Assembly (NCBI GenBank): GCA_963921195.1
Contig: OY992537.1
Location: 79,652,535 to 79,716,534 of the forward strand
Direction: 5' to 3'
Source: Pegoplata infirma
Lineage: Eukaryota; Arthropoda; Insecta; Diptera; Anthomyiidae
DNA: 64,000 bases
The notes beneath the pieces were generated by a model, which saw nothing but the letters and a program-made list of their open reading frames with translations, was not told the DNA's origin and searched no databases. Below are positions 33,886 to 45,545 of this stretch, piece after piece. A program made the translations under genes and the position numbers. How positions within the stretch are numbered: position 1 is the stretch's first letter; each line of letters starts with the position of its first letter.

Positions 33886-35597
33886 CATGATAATGTTTTT
33901 AGGCTGGTGTCTAATTTTAAAAAAGTTGAAGGACGCCACATCAGTTTGACTATAAAAGCTAACAATTAACGAAAAAGAAAATAAGAATTACTATTTTCAT
34001 TTTCTTAAAACAAAAATTTTAGTAACTTTGGTTTATAACTTAGATAATAATTCACCTAGTGGTGAATAAACCCGTTTTTCACCAGCTGGTGAATAAAAAG
34101 TAACATAATTACTTTTCAAAAAAAAAAATTTATCGCCAAATTTTTTTTCATCAATTTTTTTTCCATCAATTTTTTTTTGATCAATTTTTTTTTTCATCAA
34201 TTTTTTTTTCATCAATTTTTTTTTTCATCAAATTTTTTTTCATCAATTTTTTTTTTTTTCATAAATTTTTTTTTTTTCATCAAATTTTTTTTTGCATTAA
34301 TTTTTTTTTTTATCAAATTTTTTTTTTCAATAATTTTTATTTTTTTCATCAATTTTTTTTTCATACATTTTTTGTTTTTTCATCAAATTTTTTTTCCATC
34401 AATTTTTTTTTTTCATTAAATTTTCAATTTTTTTTTTCTATTTTTTTTTTATTCTTGATTACATAAAATTTTTTTTTATCAATTTTTTTTCAAAAAAAAA
34501 AAATACATCAAAATTTTTTTTTTTTTAAATTTTTTTTCTTCATCAAAAACTTTTTTCATCAAACATTTTCTTTTTCACCAAAAATAATTTTTCCCTTTTT
34601 TTACCAAAACTACTTTTGCAACAAGTCTAAGCTTTTCACATAAAAATGTTCCATTTGTTTATCAAATGTACATAAATCTAGTAAGAGTTTTAACTTCTTC
34701 GGTGCCAAATCTTTTATAATCTCCAAAATGTAAAAACACCTTTTGCCACTTATTTTTGCACTCATTTACCAAATGTTCAGCTCTTTTGGTTTGGACTGCA
34801 TCTTGCTTTCCACAGATAGATGGACAAACGTATAAAGCTAGAGTGTCTTAGAAATGGATTAATAACACAGTGCAACACCCAAAATCGGAATGGGATGAAA
34901 CCAAAAGCAAATGAAAGTTGACATATTCTATAACAAAACCCTCTAGGCTTTTTTATAGTTCAGAGCTAGATTTTTTTTTACACTCATGTGAAGTTAGTGA
35001 TTTTTTATTATAATTATAATAATAAATGCTTGAAAACTGTATTAGTGGCGTATGATTAATATTGTAATTGCATTTAAATAACAATCATAAGCAACGGTGT
35101 CCAGTGGTTTATTCTAATAATTGCCTTTAAATAACAATCATACGCAACGGTGTACAGTGGTTTATTTAAATAATTTGGCTATTCAGTAAATAGTTACTGG
35201 ACCGATTGCAGCAAAATTCATGCCAGTTATAGCAAAAGTAATTTTGAGCTTAAGTTGGGAAGTTGGACACTACATGTCCAATAACGGCACCACCAGGGGC
35301 CCTTAAAGTAGGACATATTTAGTACACCAAAACTTTAAATGCTTTAAAATCAACAACTTAAAATGCGTCTAAAAAAAATCTAGCTCTGACTTAAAAAAAG
35401 GCCTTGAGGGTTTTGTTATGGAACACGTCAGCTTTCATTTGTTTTTGGTTTCATCCCATTCCGATTCCGAAAGTTAGATTTTGTATCACTGTGTAATATA
35501 TAAACTTTATGGGGTCCTCGACTGACTTTTCAATTCGTTTTGCATGGAATAGAAAAGTAATATAACATTATTTTTTCTAAAAAAAAACTTTGCTTTG
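33886..35597 (+). mobile_element. (T)nCATCAA repeat family, copy 3, 3'-truncated
   Basis: It starts CATGATAATGTTTTTAGGC. It has the twin palindromes TTCACCTAGTGGTGAA (34051-34066) and TTCACCAGCTGGTGAA (34078-34093) and the T-rich array at 34100-34560. The shared right part includes ATGGGGTCCTCGACTGA (35509), and similarity stops after AAAACTTTGCTTTGG. A 628-bp MITE is inserted at 34866. Confidence 0.75.
34866..35493. mobile_element. MITE with CACAGTG tips, 3-bp TSD TAA
   Basis: CACAGTG at 34866 mirrors CACTGTG ending at 35493. The arms are about 125 bp, for example GGAATGGGATGAAACCAAAA against TTTTGGTTTCATCCCATTCC. TAA flanks both sides. The related copy 1 at about 1728-1749 (GAATCAATAATATGTAAAC) shows the corresponding unoccupied site with a single TAA. 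Inside is a ~65-bp tandem duplication around AACAATCATA(A/C)GCAACGGTG. The superfamily is uncertain (PIF/Harbinger-like or CACTA-like duplication length). Confidence 0.8.
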
Positions 35598-35897
35598 GTA
35601 TTTCTCACAAACTAGTTTTAAATTTTCATATTCATTGGAGGTTCATCTTACTCAACATTCTTTATTGCAATATGCTCTTAACAAATACTCATAGATTTTC
35701 AGCTTTCAAACATTTGATAATTTTCAGGAATTAATTGGTGATCGTTTCGGAGATTTTATAATTTCCCCATTAAACGAATTCTTAAAAAAAAAATAAAGTA
35801 ATACCGTAGCGGCACAGTATCTTTTTATAGCATACAGCAGCGCGTCCAAAGAGCGATCTTGAGAATGCAGTAAAAGGGGGAAAAAACTATTTTTTTG
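35598..35897. other. No feature recognised
   Basis: AT-rich sequence with nothing supportable. Confidence 0.4.
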
Positions 35898-36204
35898 TTA
35901 ACCCTGCTGTTTGGTTAAGCCCATTTGGTCCAATTTTTGGTTTGTTTCCTTTGTAACTTTTGAACGGTGATATATACTGGCTTAGTTTTTTTGCTCATGG
36001 GGTCTTTTTATAAAACAATGTTATTTACAAAAAATCTAGGTGCTGACTTAAACCAGGACTGAGAAAAATAAAAAATTACGTATCATTTGGTCCATAGTGT
36101 ATTTTCTCCTGCGATTTCGATAGCTGGAGACCTTGAAACGTCGATTTCAGAAAAAAGGACGCACGCATTCAAAGCGGGTATTCCAGCAAAACTTTTAAAT
36201 GGTC

Positions 36205-36541
36205 ACGGTTATGTAATGCATTACCATGTAATGCATAGCAAAAAAAAAAAATCAAAAATATGCATTTGTATTTTTCACGCATTATGTAAACTTCATGCAC
36301 TACTTTGAGTCTTATCCCAAACAAAAATCATTAATCCAGTATAGAATAAGGCAACCTTACAATACCCTATACTGGATTGATGCTTTTTGTTTGGGATGTC
36401 ACTAAAAGTAATGCATGAGTTTTACATAATGCATGGAAAATAAATAAAGTGAATGCCTATGGTAAGCGGTAGGCGAAAATTAATGCATATTTTTTAATTT
36501 TTTTTTGCTATGAATTACATGGTAATGCATTACATAGCCGT
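36205..36541. mobile_element. Foldback with ATGCATTAC-rich arms
   Basis: ATGTAATGCATTACCATGTA at the left mirrors TACATGGTAATGCATTACAT at the right. A nested hairpin lies in the middle (TCCCAAACAAAAA...TCCAGTATAG near 36319 against CTATACTGGA...TTTTTGTTTGGGA ending near 36399). About 337 bp. Confidence 0.7.
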
Positions 36542-36712
36542 TAATATGTTTAAGGTTATGCTGGGATATCAAGTATGTTTGCAAATACAATGTTAGGCTA
36601 TGGATTTGTTGTGCGTTTTGTGCTGTAGAAACCAACCATTTGATCAGCAATATCCACGCCACCTAAATGAGATGAATCATTAGAAATTATAGGAAAAAAC
36701 AAAACTAACATA

Positions 36713-37750
36713 CACTGAAAAAAAAGACATAACTAAAATTAAGGAAAAAATGTCTTTGAAAATTTATCATGAATTTTCCTTAAATTTAGTAAAATTTAAC
36801 TAAAAAATGAGAAATTTTCCTAACTACGAGGAAAAAAATTTAGTTCATTTACTTATAAGTAGTTCAAACTTTTCTTTAAATGGAATTTTTAAATATTAGG
36901 AAAAAAATTCTTACTGCCAAAGAAATTTTCCACAAATCTAAGAAACGTATCTTTATTTTTAAGACATATTTCTTAAAAAACAATTTAGTTCAAGTTTAGT
37001 TAAAATTTACTAAAAAAAACATCATCGTATTTCTCTTCTTTGAATTGAGGAAGTGTATTTCTTAGAATTTAGTTAAAAATTCAAAATGGCGATATCTTGA
37101 AAACTAAGCGAGATAGAGCGAAACGGACGAAATTTTCAAAAGAAATACAATAAAGAAAAAAATATGGAATAGCCTAGCTCTGCATATCTGTCGGGGTCTC
37201 AAGACCCTAAATTTAGATCTAAAATTTGAAATTCCCGAGATTTTATATATGTAAATATCTCGGTAAATACTACCAACACGAGAAAAGGTCCAACGGCGTT
37301 TTTGTAGCTCTTGACTCGTAGAACACTTCCGCAAAATACCCGAAAGCCCTCCGATTAATAGTTTTTGAGATATCCAGTTTTTAAGATTCTCAAGACCCTT
37401 TCAGACCCCTTATTACCGTATCTCAAAAACTAAGCAAGTTAGAGCGAAACGGACACAAGTTTTGGTTCAAAATCTATAGGGACCCTTAAAGGACCCAACG
37501 GGGTCTCGATGTAAATGGGGTCCGAACCCATGGGTCCAGGGGGTAGATCCAATCTATTTCTAAAATGTGAAGTATAATTTTTCTCATTTTCTAGTTAAAA
37601 TCGGCTTAAATTAAGTAACTTTGTTTTCCTTATTTTTGGGAAAATTATGAACTTAAACCAAGAAAAAAAATCTTTGGAGCCAAATCATTCCCTCTTTTTC
37701 TCAAAATTTAGTTAATTTTCCCAGATTTTAGTTCACTTTTTTTTTGAGTG
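36713..37750. mobile_element. TIR element, TA target, 1.04 kb
   Basis: TA-CACTGAAAAAAAAGACATA at the left is mirrored by TTTTTTTTTGAGTG-TA at the right, with ACTAAAAT conserved beyond. A/T-rich arms contain repeated TTTAGTTAA/ACTAAA motifs. Two internal copies of CTAAGC(G/A)AG(A/T)TAGAGCGAAA-like sequence lie near 37104 and 37430. A TA duplication and CACTS tips suggest a Tc1/mariner-type MITE. Confidence 0.65.
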
Positions 37751-37845
37751 TACCTTTCGTTGAATTGTTATACAAAACAATCTCTAAAGTAAAGAAAATG
37801 AAAAAAGGGAACCCCTCAACAAATTTTTACATTAGCTGTGTTGAG

Positions 37846-38381
37846 TAGAGATGGGTGCTGGTCACGTGATTTGCGTGGTTCACATGAATCACGCGTGACT
37901 CACGCTCGAGCGAAAGTCTAGTTAATTACGAGAATCATGCTTGAGTGAGTGTGATTCCAAAACTTTTGTGTGTGAGTGATTAGAAATCGAGCCCAATTTT
38001 TGCGTGAGTGCCATTTTTTTTTTTTGCGTATTTCAATATAATTTTTTTGTAATGCTTTCAGTTTTATTTATAGTTTTAGTTTTATTTTTCGTTTTGCAAT
38101 CAGTTAAAAATCAAATTAACGGTCTGCTAATATATGAAAAACATTTTTTTTTAAATTTCCTTAAAATTGTGTATCTGTAAGTGAATATTGCGTGAATTGG
38201 GGTGATTGTAATTATAAATCACGTGAGTCACGCATGAGCGTAACTTTTTTTAGTTTTACTGACGTGAGTAGTAAGTGAGCGTAAATAAAGAAAAAAATCG
38301 AGTGAGTGATTCATGAGCGATTATAATATTTCTTGCGTGAGCGTTAGCGTGAGCCAAAATTCACTCACGCACCCATCTCTA
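37846..38381. mobile_element. hAT-like MITE, 536 bp
   Basis: TAGAGATGGGTGC at 37846 mirrors GCACCCATCTCTA ending at 38381. The 8-bp flanks GTGTTGAG and ACGTTGAG agree at six positions, as an aged hAT duplication would. The element is full of TCACGTGA/GTGAGTGA motifs. Fragments of the same family appear at about 43590-43708 and 45930-46054. Confidence 0.8.
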
Positions 38382-38543
38382 ACGTTGAGTTAAGCTTAAA
38401 ATAATAGTATTTAGGTAGAAAGGATCCAAAATATATACAAATATAACATTAAATTGTTATTTTGTTTGAATATTGAAGTATGGACCAAATGGTCCACTAA
38501 CCTAAGATTCGTAAGTTTTTTCTAACCTAACCAGCAGGGTTAA

Positions 38544-38880
38544 GATTTTTTATATAAAATTTATAATATGATATTATTTTTTGATAAAATTTCACACTTG
38601 CTTTCCTTTTTAAAATTTGTTACACTTTTTGAATAAACAATCATGAGTTTTGGACAAAGACATATGATTTGACTGCATCATTATTGCGCGTTAATCCGCG
38701 CTGCAAAGAGTGATTTAATCATAACATCTTTAACACATTTTGAATGCTGATAAATAGGACAGATTTTAAAATATTTTTTGGTATTTTATAAAAAAAATAC
38801 TACCTACACCATTTCCACTTTAATTTCAGAAAATACAAATTTACAATTATATTTTAGAAACTCCAAATAAATTTAATGGG
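38544..38880. other. No feature recognised
   Basis: AT-rich sequence without supportable content. Confidence 0.4.
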
Positions 38881-38964
38881 GCCCCTGTAGGCTAGTTGGT
38901 AGCGTGCTAGCCTTTGAACATGGGGGTCGTGGGTTCGAGTCCCACCAGAACCCTTGATTTTTTT
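38881..38964 (+). ncRNA. tRNA-like Pol III unit (SINE head or tRNA pseudogene)
   Basis: TAGGCTAGTTGGTAGCG resembles an A box with one mismatch. GGGTTCGAGTCCCAC contains a perfect B box and a perfect 5-bp T stem. The putative acceptor strands pair at only 4 of 7 positions, and no clean anticodon stem can be drawn, so a working tRNA is unlikely. A T7 run at 38958-38964 would terminate Pol III. Confidence 0.55.
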
Positions 38965-39057
38965 CGCTTCAACGAGACGACGGTCATTGTTACCAGTTCT
39001 CGGTTAGGTTTAAATTATTAGATAATTAGTTGTAGATAAAAAGAAAGAATAAATGAA

Positions 39058-39480
39058 ATAATTGATCATGTGATCAATTAAATTTAAAAAATTCTATAAA
39101 TGTTTATTTATAATTCAAAAATGTCCAATTATATTTCAGAAATTTCAATTTATTTTTCAGAAATTTCCATTTATATTTCAGAAATTTCTATTTATATATC
39201 TATGATTTTCATTTATATTACAGAAATTTCTATTTATGTTTCAGAAATTGTATTTAAGAAATTGAAATTTATATTTCCAAAATTTTCTAAATGCTTTTCA
39301 GATAATTCCATTTGCATTTCAAAAATTTCCATTTGGATTTCAAAATTTTATAATTGAAATTAAGAAAATTTTATTTTAAATTTAAAAATCCATGTATATT
39401 TTAGAAAATTTCCAATTGTATTTCAAAAATTTCCATTTTTATTTCAAAAATTTCTAAACTCTTTCCAGAAAATTCGTTTG
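39058..39480. repeat. ATTTCAGAAATTTC minisatellite and AATTGATCATGTGATCAATT palindrome
   Basis: From about 39100, roughly fifteen irregular ~24-bp units of TTTATATTTCAGAAATTTC follow one another. The family is shared, reversed, with 18003-18240. At the left edge, AATTGATCATGTGATCAATT (39060-39079) is an almost perfect dyad. Confidence 0.65.
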
Positions 39481-40641
39481 TATTTTTATCATTTATAAAA
39501 TTAAGTACAAATGGAAATTTCTTAATTACTTATTAACTAAGTGATAGGTGCAAAATCAATTAAAATATTAACTGGTATAATCATTTTAGTGATTGAAACT
39601 CATTTTAATTTTTTTGTGTATAATGGTATACTTTCATTTTGTTTTTTTGACCCATTCAAGATCCAAAACTGTAAAATTTATTTTATTTCAAATATTTTAC
39701 GTACATATTTACATAAAATATGACAAATAAAAATATAAAAGTTAATAAAAATCCCGAAAATACCCAAAAATCCCGAAAAACCTGGGATCCCGAAAATCCC
39801 GGGATCCCGAAATTTTTAAAAAGTTAATCCCATTTGGCATTCTTAATTAAAATTAATACTGGAATCACACCCAGGCTTTAAAAACTGCCTATAACTGTCG
39901 TAGTTTGTAGTTTAGTTTATTTCCACTACACGAACATTGCACTAGCTTGAGAAAAACTAACTGCACAATTTTTTCTTTGCACACATAGTGTAGTTTTTGT
40001 TTTTGATAAACTAACAGTTATTCCTATTGCTACTGCTCACATAGGCAACAAAAAACAAAACTACACTAGCAGTGGAAGTTAAAAAGTTGAATGTTGTGCT
40101 GAACTCCACTAGTAGTTTTTACTTCGTGAAAATAGTGCACAACTTCGTAAAAGATTATAAACTGTTAGTCTTTCGTTTATTGACTACGCAACAGCTAAAC
40201 ATATAACTACATTGGGACTGTTAAATTGAATTTAATGTACTTGTTTGACAAAAATAACATGATTTGTATAAGAATAATATATTTTTAAAAACGCAATAAC
40301 GCGAAAATAAATTAATGGACGTATATTTTTTTTAAGCAAAAATTATTGAAATAAATTTAAATAATTTATTTATGAGTATTTAATATTATAATTGTATTTT
40401 TTGTGAAAAATCAAAGCAGAGCTTGAAAAGAATCAATTCTAAAATGAAAACAGAAAAACGTATCCAACGGTTTAAAACAATTTTTGTATGAATAAATTAC
40501 CAAAAATAAATACTTGTAATTGCACTTTTTTATTTCACTTCACTCACTTTTGCATGTTCTTTACTGTATCACAAAAGAAGCCGTACTGAAACTTCGTGTT
40601 AATCCTTTCTCTTTTATTTTTACCTCCACATATTTGGTAAT

Positions 40642-40754
40642 GCGGGTGCTGTGGCTTAGTGGTTGCGGGTGCTGTGGCTTAGTGGTTAGCGCGTTGGACT
40701 ACTAGCCAGCAAGCCTGGGTTCGATTCCCGGCTCAGGCAGAACAACATTTTTTT
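40642..40754 (+). ncRNA. tRNA-like Pol III unit with duplicated A box
   Basis: TGGCTTAGTGGTTAGCGC is a perfect A box (TRGCNNAGYGG). GGGTTCGATTCCCGG holds a perfect B box, and GTTGG/CCAGC gives a 5-bp anticodon stem with an 8-nt loop. The acceptor strands do not pair. The 23-bp segment with the A box is present twice in tandem (40642-40664 and 40665-40687). T7 at 40748-40754 would end transcription. This is probably a SINE head or tRNA pseudogene. It lies inside the large hAT-like element, just before the inner one. Confidence 0.6.
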
Positions 40755-41799
40755 CAGATATTTATTAGTTTCTATCAATGATGGGTACCAATACCTTTTC
40801 GATACCAATACCCGTTAATACCAATTCAAATTGAAAACCAATACCAATTAAAAACCAATACCTTTATTTGTGCGATACCAATACCGATAAAAAACCAATA
40901 CTGATTCCCCACTACCAATACCAATTAAAAACCAATACTTTTATTCTTCAAAACCAATACCAATAAAAAACCAATACCAATTCATTTTTTTCTACTTTCG
41001 TATCGGTTTTGTTTCGGTTTTTTGAATTCTTATTTTCGTTTGTTTTAATTGTGACGTCAAACATTTTCTTTCCATCACATTATTAGGTTTTACCTGAGTA
41101 ACGAATTGCTACAGATGTTCACAAAAGATGTTACATCGATCAGTAATCGTTTGCATGCAAAGTCATATAACAAAAAGGAGTTAGCTACTTGAATTTTAAA
41201 AGCCATAAAAACATAAAACAAATATTTTTTTGTCACGTTACGTGATTTTTATGACCTCTAATAAAATTAGATCTTAAAAAATTTAGACCTTTTCTGTAAT
41301 GAAATTTTTTCTTTTGCAAACATTATTAATATATGATACACATGTATTGAATGTCACTGCACAGTTCTTTGCGTTGTAAAAAAAAATACTAATGTCCTTT
41401 TTTGGAAATCCCAAAATTTTAATCAAGCACTCTTTACAAAATTATATGTCACAACACCAGAATCCAGAAAAAAAAATTTGTTTGTTTTATTAGAGGCACA
41501 GTCATATTATAAAAGAATTTAAGTACGCATAATGTGCGGTTCACACTTGCTATTTTTGAGAGTTTAAGGGTTACGTGTTTAAAAAATTATTTGTTCTGTA
41601 TCCATTACGTTTTTATTCAGTTACTGGTGTTTTGTTAAACAACTTGTTTAAGGTCGAAAGTGTGAACTCCATATAAGAAAAACAATTTTCCCGTGTAATT
41701 ACAAAAAGATCTAAAATCGAAAAAGGGGCCCCTGCACGATAACCCATTTCAATCACCTTTAAAAAAAAAATTACACCGCTCTACAAATTTGAGGTTTGT

Positions 41800-42480
41800 C
41801 GCTGCGTTTTGAATGAAACCAAAAAAAGCTTATAGGTTTTGGCTTCCCGATTCCAAAACGGTCACTCAAATTTTTCTATCACGTCACAATTTTGAGAAAA
41901 TCGCGGTTAAAGTGTCAAAAAAGGCCCATTTTGGCCATTTTTGAGCGCCTATAAAATAAAATCCTGACATGCGAATGACTTGACTTTAAGCTCATTCGAA
42001 AGTGCGTAATTTTCTCTTTGAGACAAAATCAAATTTTCTTGGAATTTAATTTTTTATAATGCTGAAAAAATCATTAGCCACAAGTGCTTTAAATTCAATA
42101 TTTACGTGCGTATTTGTATGGAAATTTGTTAAAAAACACTGTGTAAATAAACTAAATATTAAAAAAATGGAAGGTTTTTTGTTAATGATTTTTTTACCAT
42201 TTTAGAAAATTAAATTCCAAGAACATTTTATCTTGTCTTATAGAGCAAATTACATACTTTTGAATGAGCTTGATACCAAGTCAATCGCATGTCAGGATCT
42301 TATGTTGTAAGCTTTCAAAAAGGATCCAAAATGGCCTTTTTAGGCACTTTAACCGCGAATAACTCAAAATCCTGACGTGATAGACACATTTGGGTTGCGG
42401 ATTTGGAATCAGCGCAACAAATACTACCTAAATCACTAACCAGAATCCAATACGCATTTTCATGTTGAGCTGTGTTATGT
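41800..42480. mobile_element. Foldback family, full copy
   Basis: The arms are long and nearly mirror images: CGGTTAAAGTG near 41905 against CACTTTAACCGC near 42344; CCTGACATGCGAATGACTTG near 41972 against CAAGTCAATCGCATGTCAGG near 42279; TATCACGTCA against TGACGTGATA. A second, 5'-shorter copy lies at 51134-51608. Confidence 0.8.
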
Positions 42481-42542
42481 ATGAAAGGATGGATTTCAGT
42501 ATATTTTTTTACAAATGTTAAGTGTCATCTTTCTGCAATTAA

Positions 42543-43318
42543 AAACAAGTAAGAAAATTATAGTCGGTCAAGACCTAGAGTTTCCCGGAAAATTAGATCT
42601 ATATTTTGTCAAATCTTTAATACGTGTAAAAAACACTCACAAATCAAATTTGAGTGAAATAGGCTATTTGTTGACAATAAACTGCTTTAACTGAATATAG
42701 GGCGAAATTTTCACAAGGAGTCTAAGTCCAAAACTGGTCCGATGATAATCAGATTTGATAAGGTTATTTAAGTACGCGTTTAACATACACAAACAAAATT
42801 TTAATTAAATATTTTCTATTTTCATGAAATTTGAGAGATTTATGTGAAAATCGGGAAGGTGGTTTGTATGGGGGCTACAAGAAGGACAGGTCCGATTTCT
42901 TTAAAATTCGGAATGGTGATTTTTGTAGATGAAACATGACTACCTGTCAAATTTCGAAAATATACCTATTAAAATACGGCTATTAGAGTCATGTGAGCCA
43001 AATTAAAGAGCACCTTTGTATGGGGGCTAGGTCTAAATATGGACCGATTTTTTACAATTTCAATAGGCTTCGTCCTTGGGCAAAAAGAGGCTTAAGTTTT
43101 AAATTTCAAGTCAATTGAATAAAAATTGCGACCTGTATCGTGTTTACACCGTTTACATGGACAGACAGACGGACGGACGGACATCGCTAAATCGACTTAA
43201 AAAGTAATTCTGAGTCGATCGGTATACTTAAAGGTGGCTCTAGGACCAATATTTCGGGTAGTTACAAACATCAGCACAAACTCATTATACCCTGTACCAT
43301 AGTGTGGTGTAGGGTATA
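42543..43318 (-). mobile_element. GTCY-type element, third subfamily (TACCCTACACCA end)
   Basis: On the minus strand it begins TATACCCTACACCACACTAT, carries a short GTCCGTCCGTCCGTCTGTC tract (43162-43181) and ends CCGACTATAATTTTCTTACT-TGTT at 42543. TACCCTACACC-starting repeats with a CTTACTTGTT end are widespread in higher flies. The boundaries match on both sides, but the sequence differs from the main family here. Confidence 0.7.
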
Positions 43319-43331
43319 AATATCTCCCTTA

Positions 43332-44059
43332 CCCAGCAAAACTTACCTTACCATATAAGGTATAAAATAAGGTATAAGATCTCTTATTTTATACATTGCA
43401 GCATTGATGATTTTAACAGGCGATGAGACTAAAAGTAATGCATATACATTATCACAAAGAATACCAGTAAGGTATAAAATAAGTCATAAATTTATAACGA
43501 AGAATACGAGTAAGGTGTAAAATATATGATATTTTATAGGTTACGAGTAAGGTATATAATATGGCATACCAGAACGTAATATATAAGGTGTTACGAGTAG
43601 TGAAAAAGTAATTTTGTATTAAATTTACTCACGTGATTGTAAGCGAGATAAAATATACTCCTGAGTGAGTGTGTGTCATTAACAAATTTCTGTCGTGAAT
43701 CCATCTCTAGTTTAAACTTATGCATTTTTTTATAAAATATTTATTTTTATGTTATTGTAATGCATTATGTATTCAATTATAAATAATGCATTATTTCAAA
43801 CTTTGAAATAATACATAATGTAACCAAATATAAGTCATCCATGATTTAATGTTTAGAAATAATAAATATGAAATACATTTTTTCCAATAATCATGCATTA
43901 CGTAGCAAATTATTAGTAATGTATTATTTTTCACTTTAAAATAATACGTTGTGGAACAAATGTTTGGTAAGACATCATAAAATAATGCTACAAATAAGAT
44001 ATATACATTACCTGGTAATGTGTTATATAATCACCACCCATTACCAAAGTTTTGCTGGG
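43332..44059. mobile_element. CCCAGCAAAACTT MITE, TA target
   Basis: TA-CCCAGCAAAACTT at the left mirrors AAGTTTTGCTGGG-TA at the right. The interior contains repeated AAGGTATAAAATA and TAATGCATTA motifs and a fragment of the TAGAGATGGG hAT family. About 728 bp, noncoding. Confidence 0.75.
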
Positions 44060-45139
44060 TATATTATACCCAATTCATAAATTTTATAAAAATGTCATTT
44101 TGTATGGGAGCCCCCTTAGGAAGTGGAAATAGGGGTAAGGTATGTTCAAGAAAAATGTTGGGGACAGAAAATTATTGGAGGTCGGTCTCACATTGCACCC
44201 CTCCAGGGGCGTTTCTAGGGGAGTTTTGGGGCTTTTTGGGGATTTTTACCTCTTTACGCCCAACTTTGACCCCAATGAGGGGCCATATGGCCCCTCCCCA
44301 CCGCCCCCATTTTTTGGCTCGTGCTTTCTTTTTCGAACCTAAAAAAATTAGAGGGTATCGCGGATCGAAATCGAAAACTGGTTAGCTATCCCACGCCTAA
44401 TAGTGCAAATTGAAGAACCGTTTTTTGTGTTCCAAAGTTAAAAATTTTTTTTTTCATAGATATCCCACTCGCATCCCACTAAGCGACCCAACAGCTCTTA
44501 AAGGAAATCACCTAAGCTTTCTTTTGAATCAAAAAAGAAAAAAAAAAGGGCCCAATTTGAGGAAAAAGTCAAAAAAGTTTTGGATTTTTAAGAAAAAAAA
44601 TCAAAAATGTTTTTTTATTTTTTTTATATTTTTTTTTTTCGAAAAACTGAAGAAATAGCTATCTAAACTCTTTGGGACACATTTTGCTAAAAACAATAGG
44701 TAAGAAGTTACATGGATGAGAATCAACACCTCTTTGGCCAAAATGTCAAATTTCGACCCCCTCTAACTCAGAGAGTTCTTGACCGATCTCGTTGAAAAAT
44801 TGTGTCTGAACTACTATCCAATAGGACTAACCTTGGTGCAAATTTCATCCCGATCGGAAAACATCGGTTTCAAAAGTTGTGTCAGTTGACACGAAAACCC
44901 CCATATTTTTGTAAACCACTTTTGATTTAGTTGGCTTTAACTTTAATTTTATCATTATTATTTAAAAAAGAAGCGAAAAATAAGTTCTTCTCGCTTTGGT
45001 ACAGTGGACCTAAATGGAGTAAAAACTGACCAATAAAAATTAGGTAATTTGTTACTCATTTGAGATTATCGAAAATCAAGGAAATTTTTATTTTTTTATA
45101 CCCTCCTTCTTCTTTTCCACAATGGAGCATTGTCAGGCT
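44060..45139. other. Repeat debris: 165-bp repeat fragment, low-complexity sequence
   Basis: At 44095-44210 lies a reversed fragment of the repeat seen at 5092-5560. At 45097-45110 TTTTTTTATACCCTCC looks like a stub of a GTCY element. Open frames here contain no recognised domain. Confidence 0.5.
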
Positions 45140-45545
45140 TAAAGGTACCTACAGACGATGCAATATTATGTACAATATACAATTTTATTGATCGTGTGTG
45201 GGTAAGATTGACGATTGTACAATGCGTCGCTGCGCCTAAAAATGGAGTCATGTGTTTTTCAAATTTTTTTAAAGAGGCACAAGAAACAGTATTTTTTGGT
45301 CCTTTCGCAGTACTTTTTAGAAGTCAACTTTTAATCAACATGAAATTTTTAATATTGGTTTAATGTTTATTTGACGTTATGTTCATAAAAGTACCGCGAA
45401 ATAACCAAATTTGGCTGTATCTTGGGTGTCTTCAAAAATAAAATTTTAACACATGACTCCATTTTTAGGCGCAGCGACGAATGGTCAATCTAACCCATCA
45501 ATATAATAGGATATTGAACATAATACTGCATTTTATAAATTTTAT
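45140..45545. mobile_element. Foldback, ~400 bp
   Basis: CGTCGCTGCGCCTAAAAATG near 45226 is mirrored by CATTTTTAGGCGCAGCGACG near 45460. The match extends outward to GTAAGATTGAC/GTCAATCTAAC and ATAATATTGCATC-like sequence, and inward to the AAAGTACCGCGAAAT mirror. The centre is near 45350. Confidence 0.7.

Larger units (their letters stand above)
35902..38539. mobile_element. piggyBac-like non-autonomous element, TTAA target
   Basis: TTAA is followed by CCCTGCTG at the left and preceded by CAGCAGGG at the right (TTAA 35898-35901 and 38540-38543). TTAA duplication with CCC-starting tips is the known mark of piggyBac transposons. Subterminal motif ATTTGGTCCA occurs at 35923 and 36085, and inside the 16-bp dyad TGGACCAAATGGTCCA at 38481-38496. 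Three smaller elements are nested inside. No transposase is visible. Without the insertions the element would be roughly 0.7 kb. Confidence 0.7.

Noticed and set aside
38881..38955. Functional tRNA gene
   Set aside because: Acceptor pairing is 4 of 7 and the anticodon stem cannot be formed properly, so it is called tRNA-like only.
44020..44385. 121-codon frame with proline-rich tail
   Set aside because: Overlaps another frame, no recognisable domain, and sits in repeat debris.
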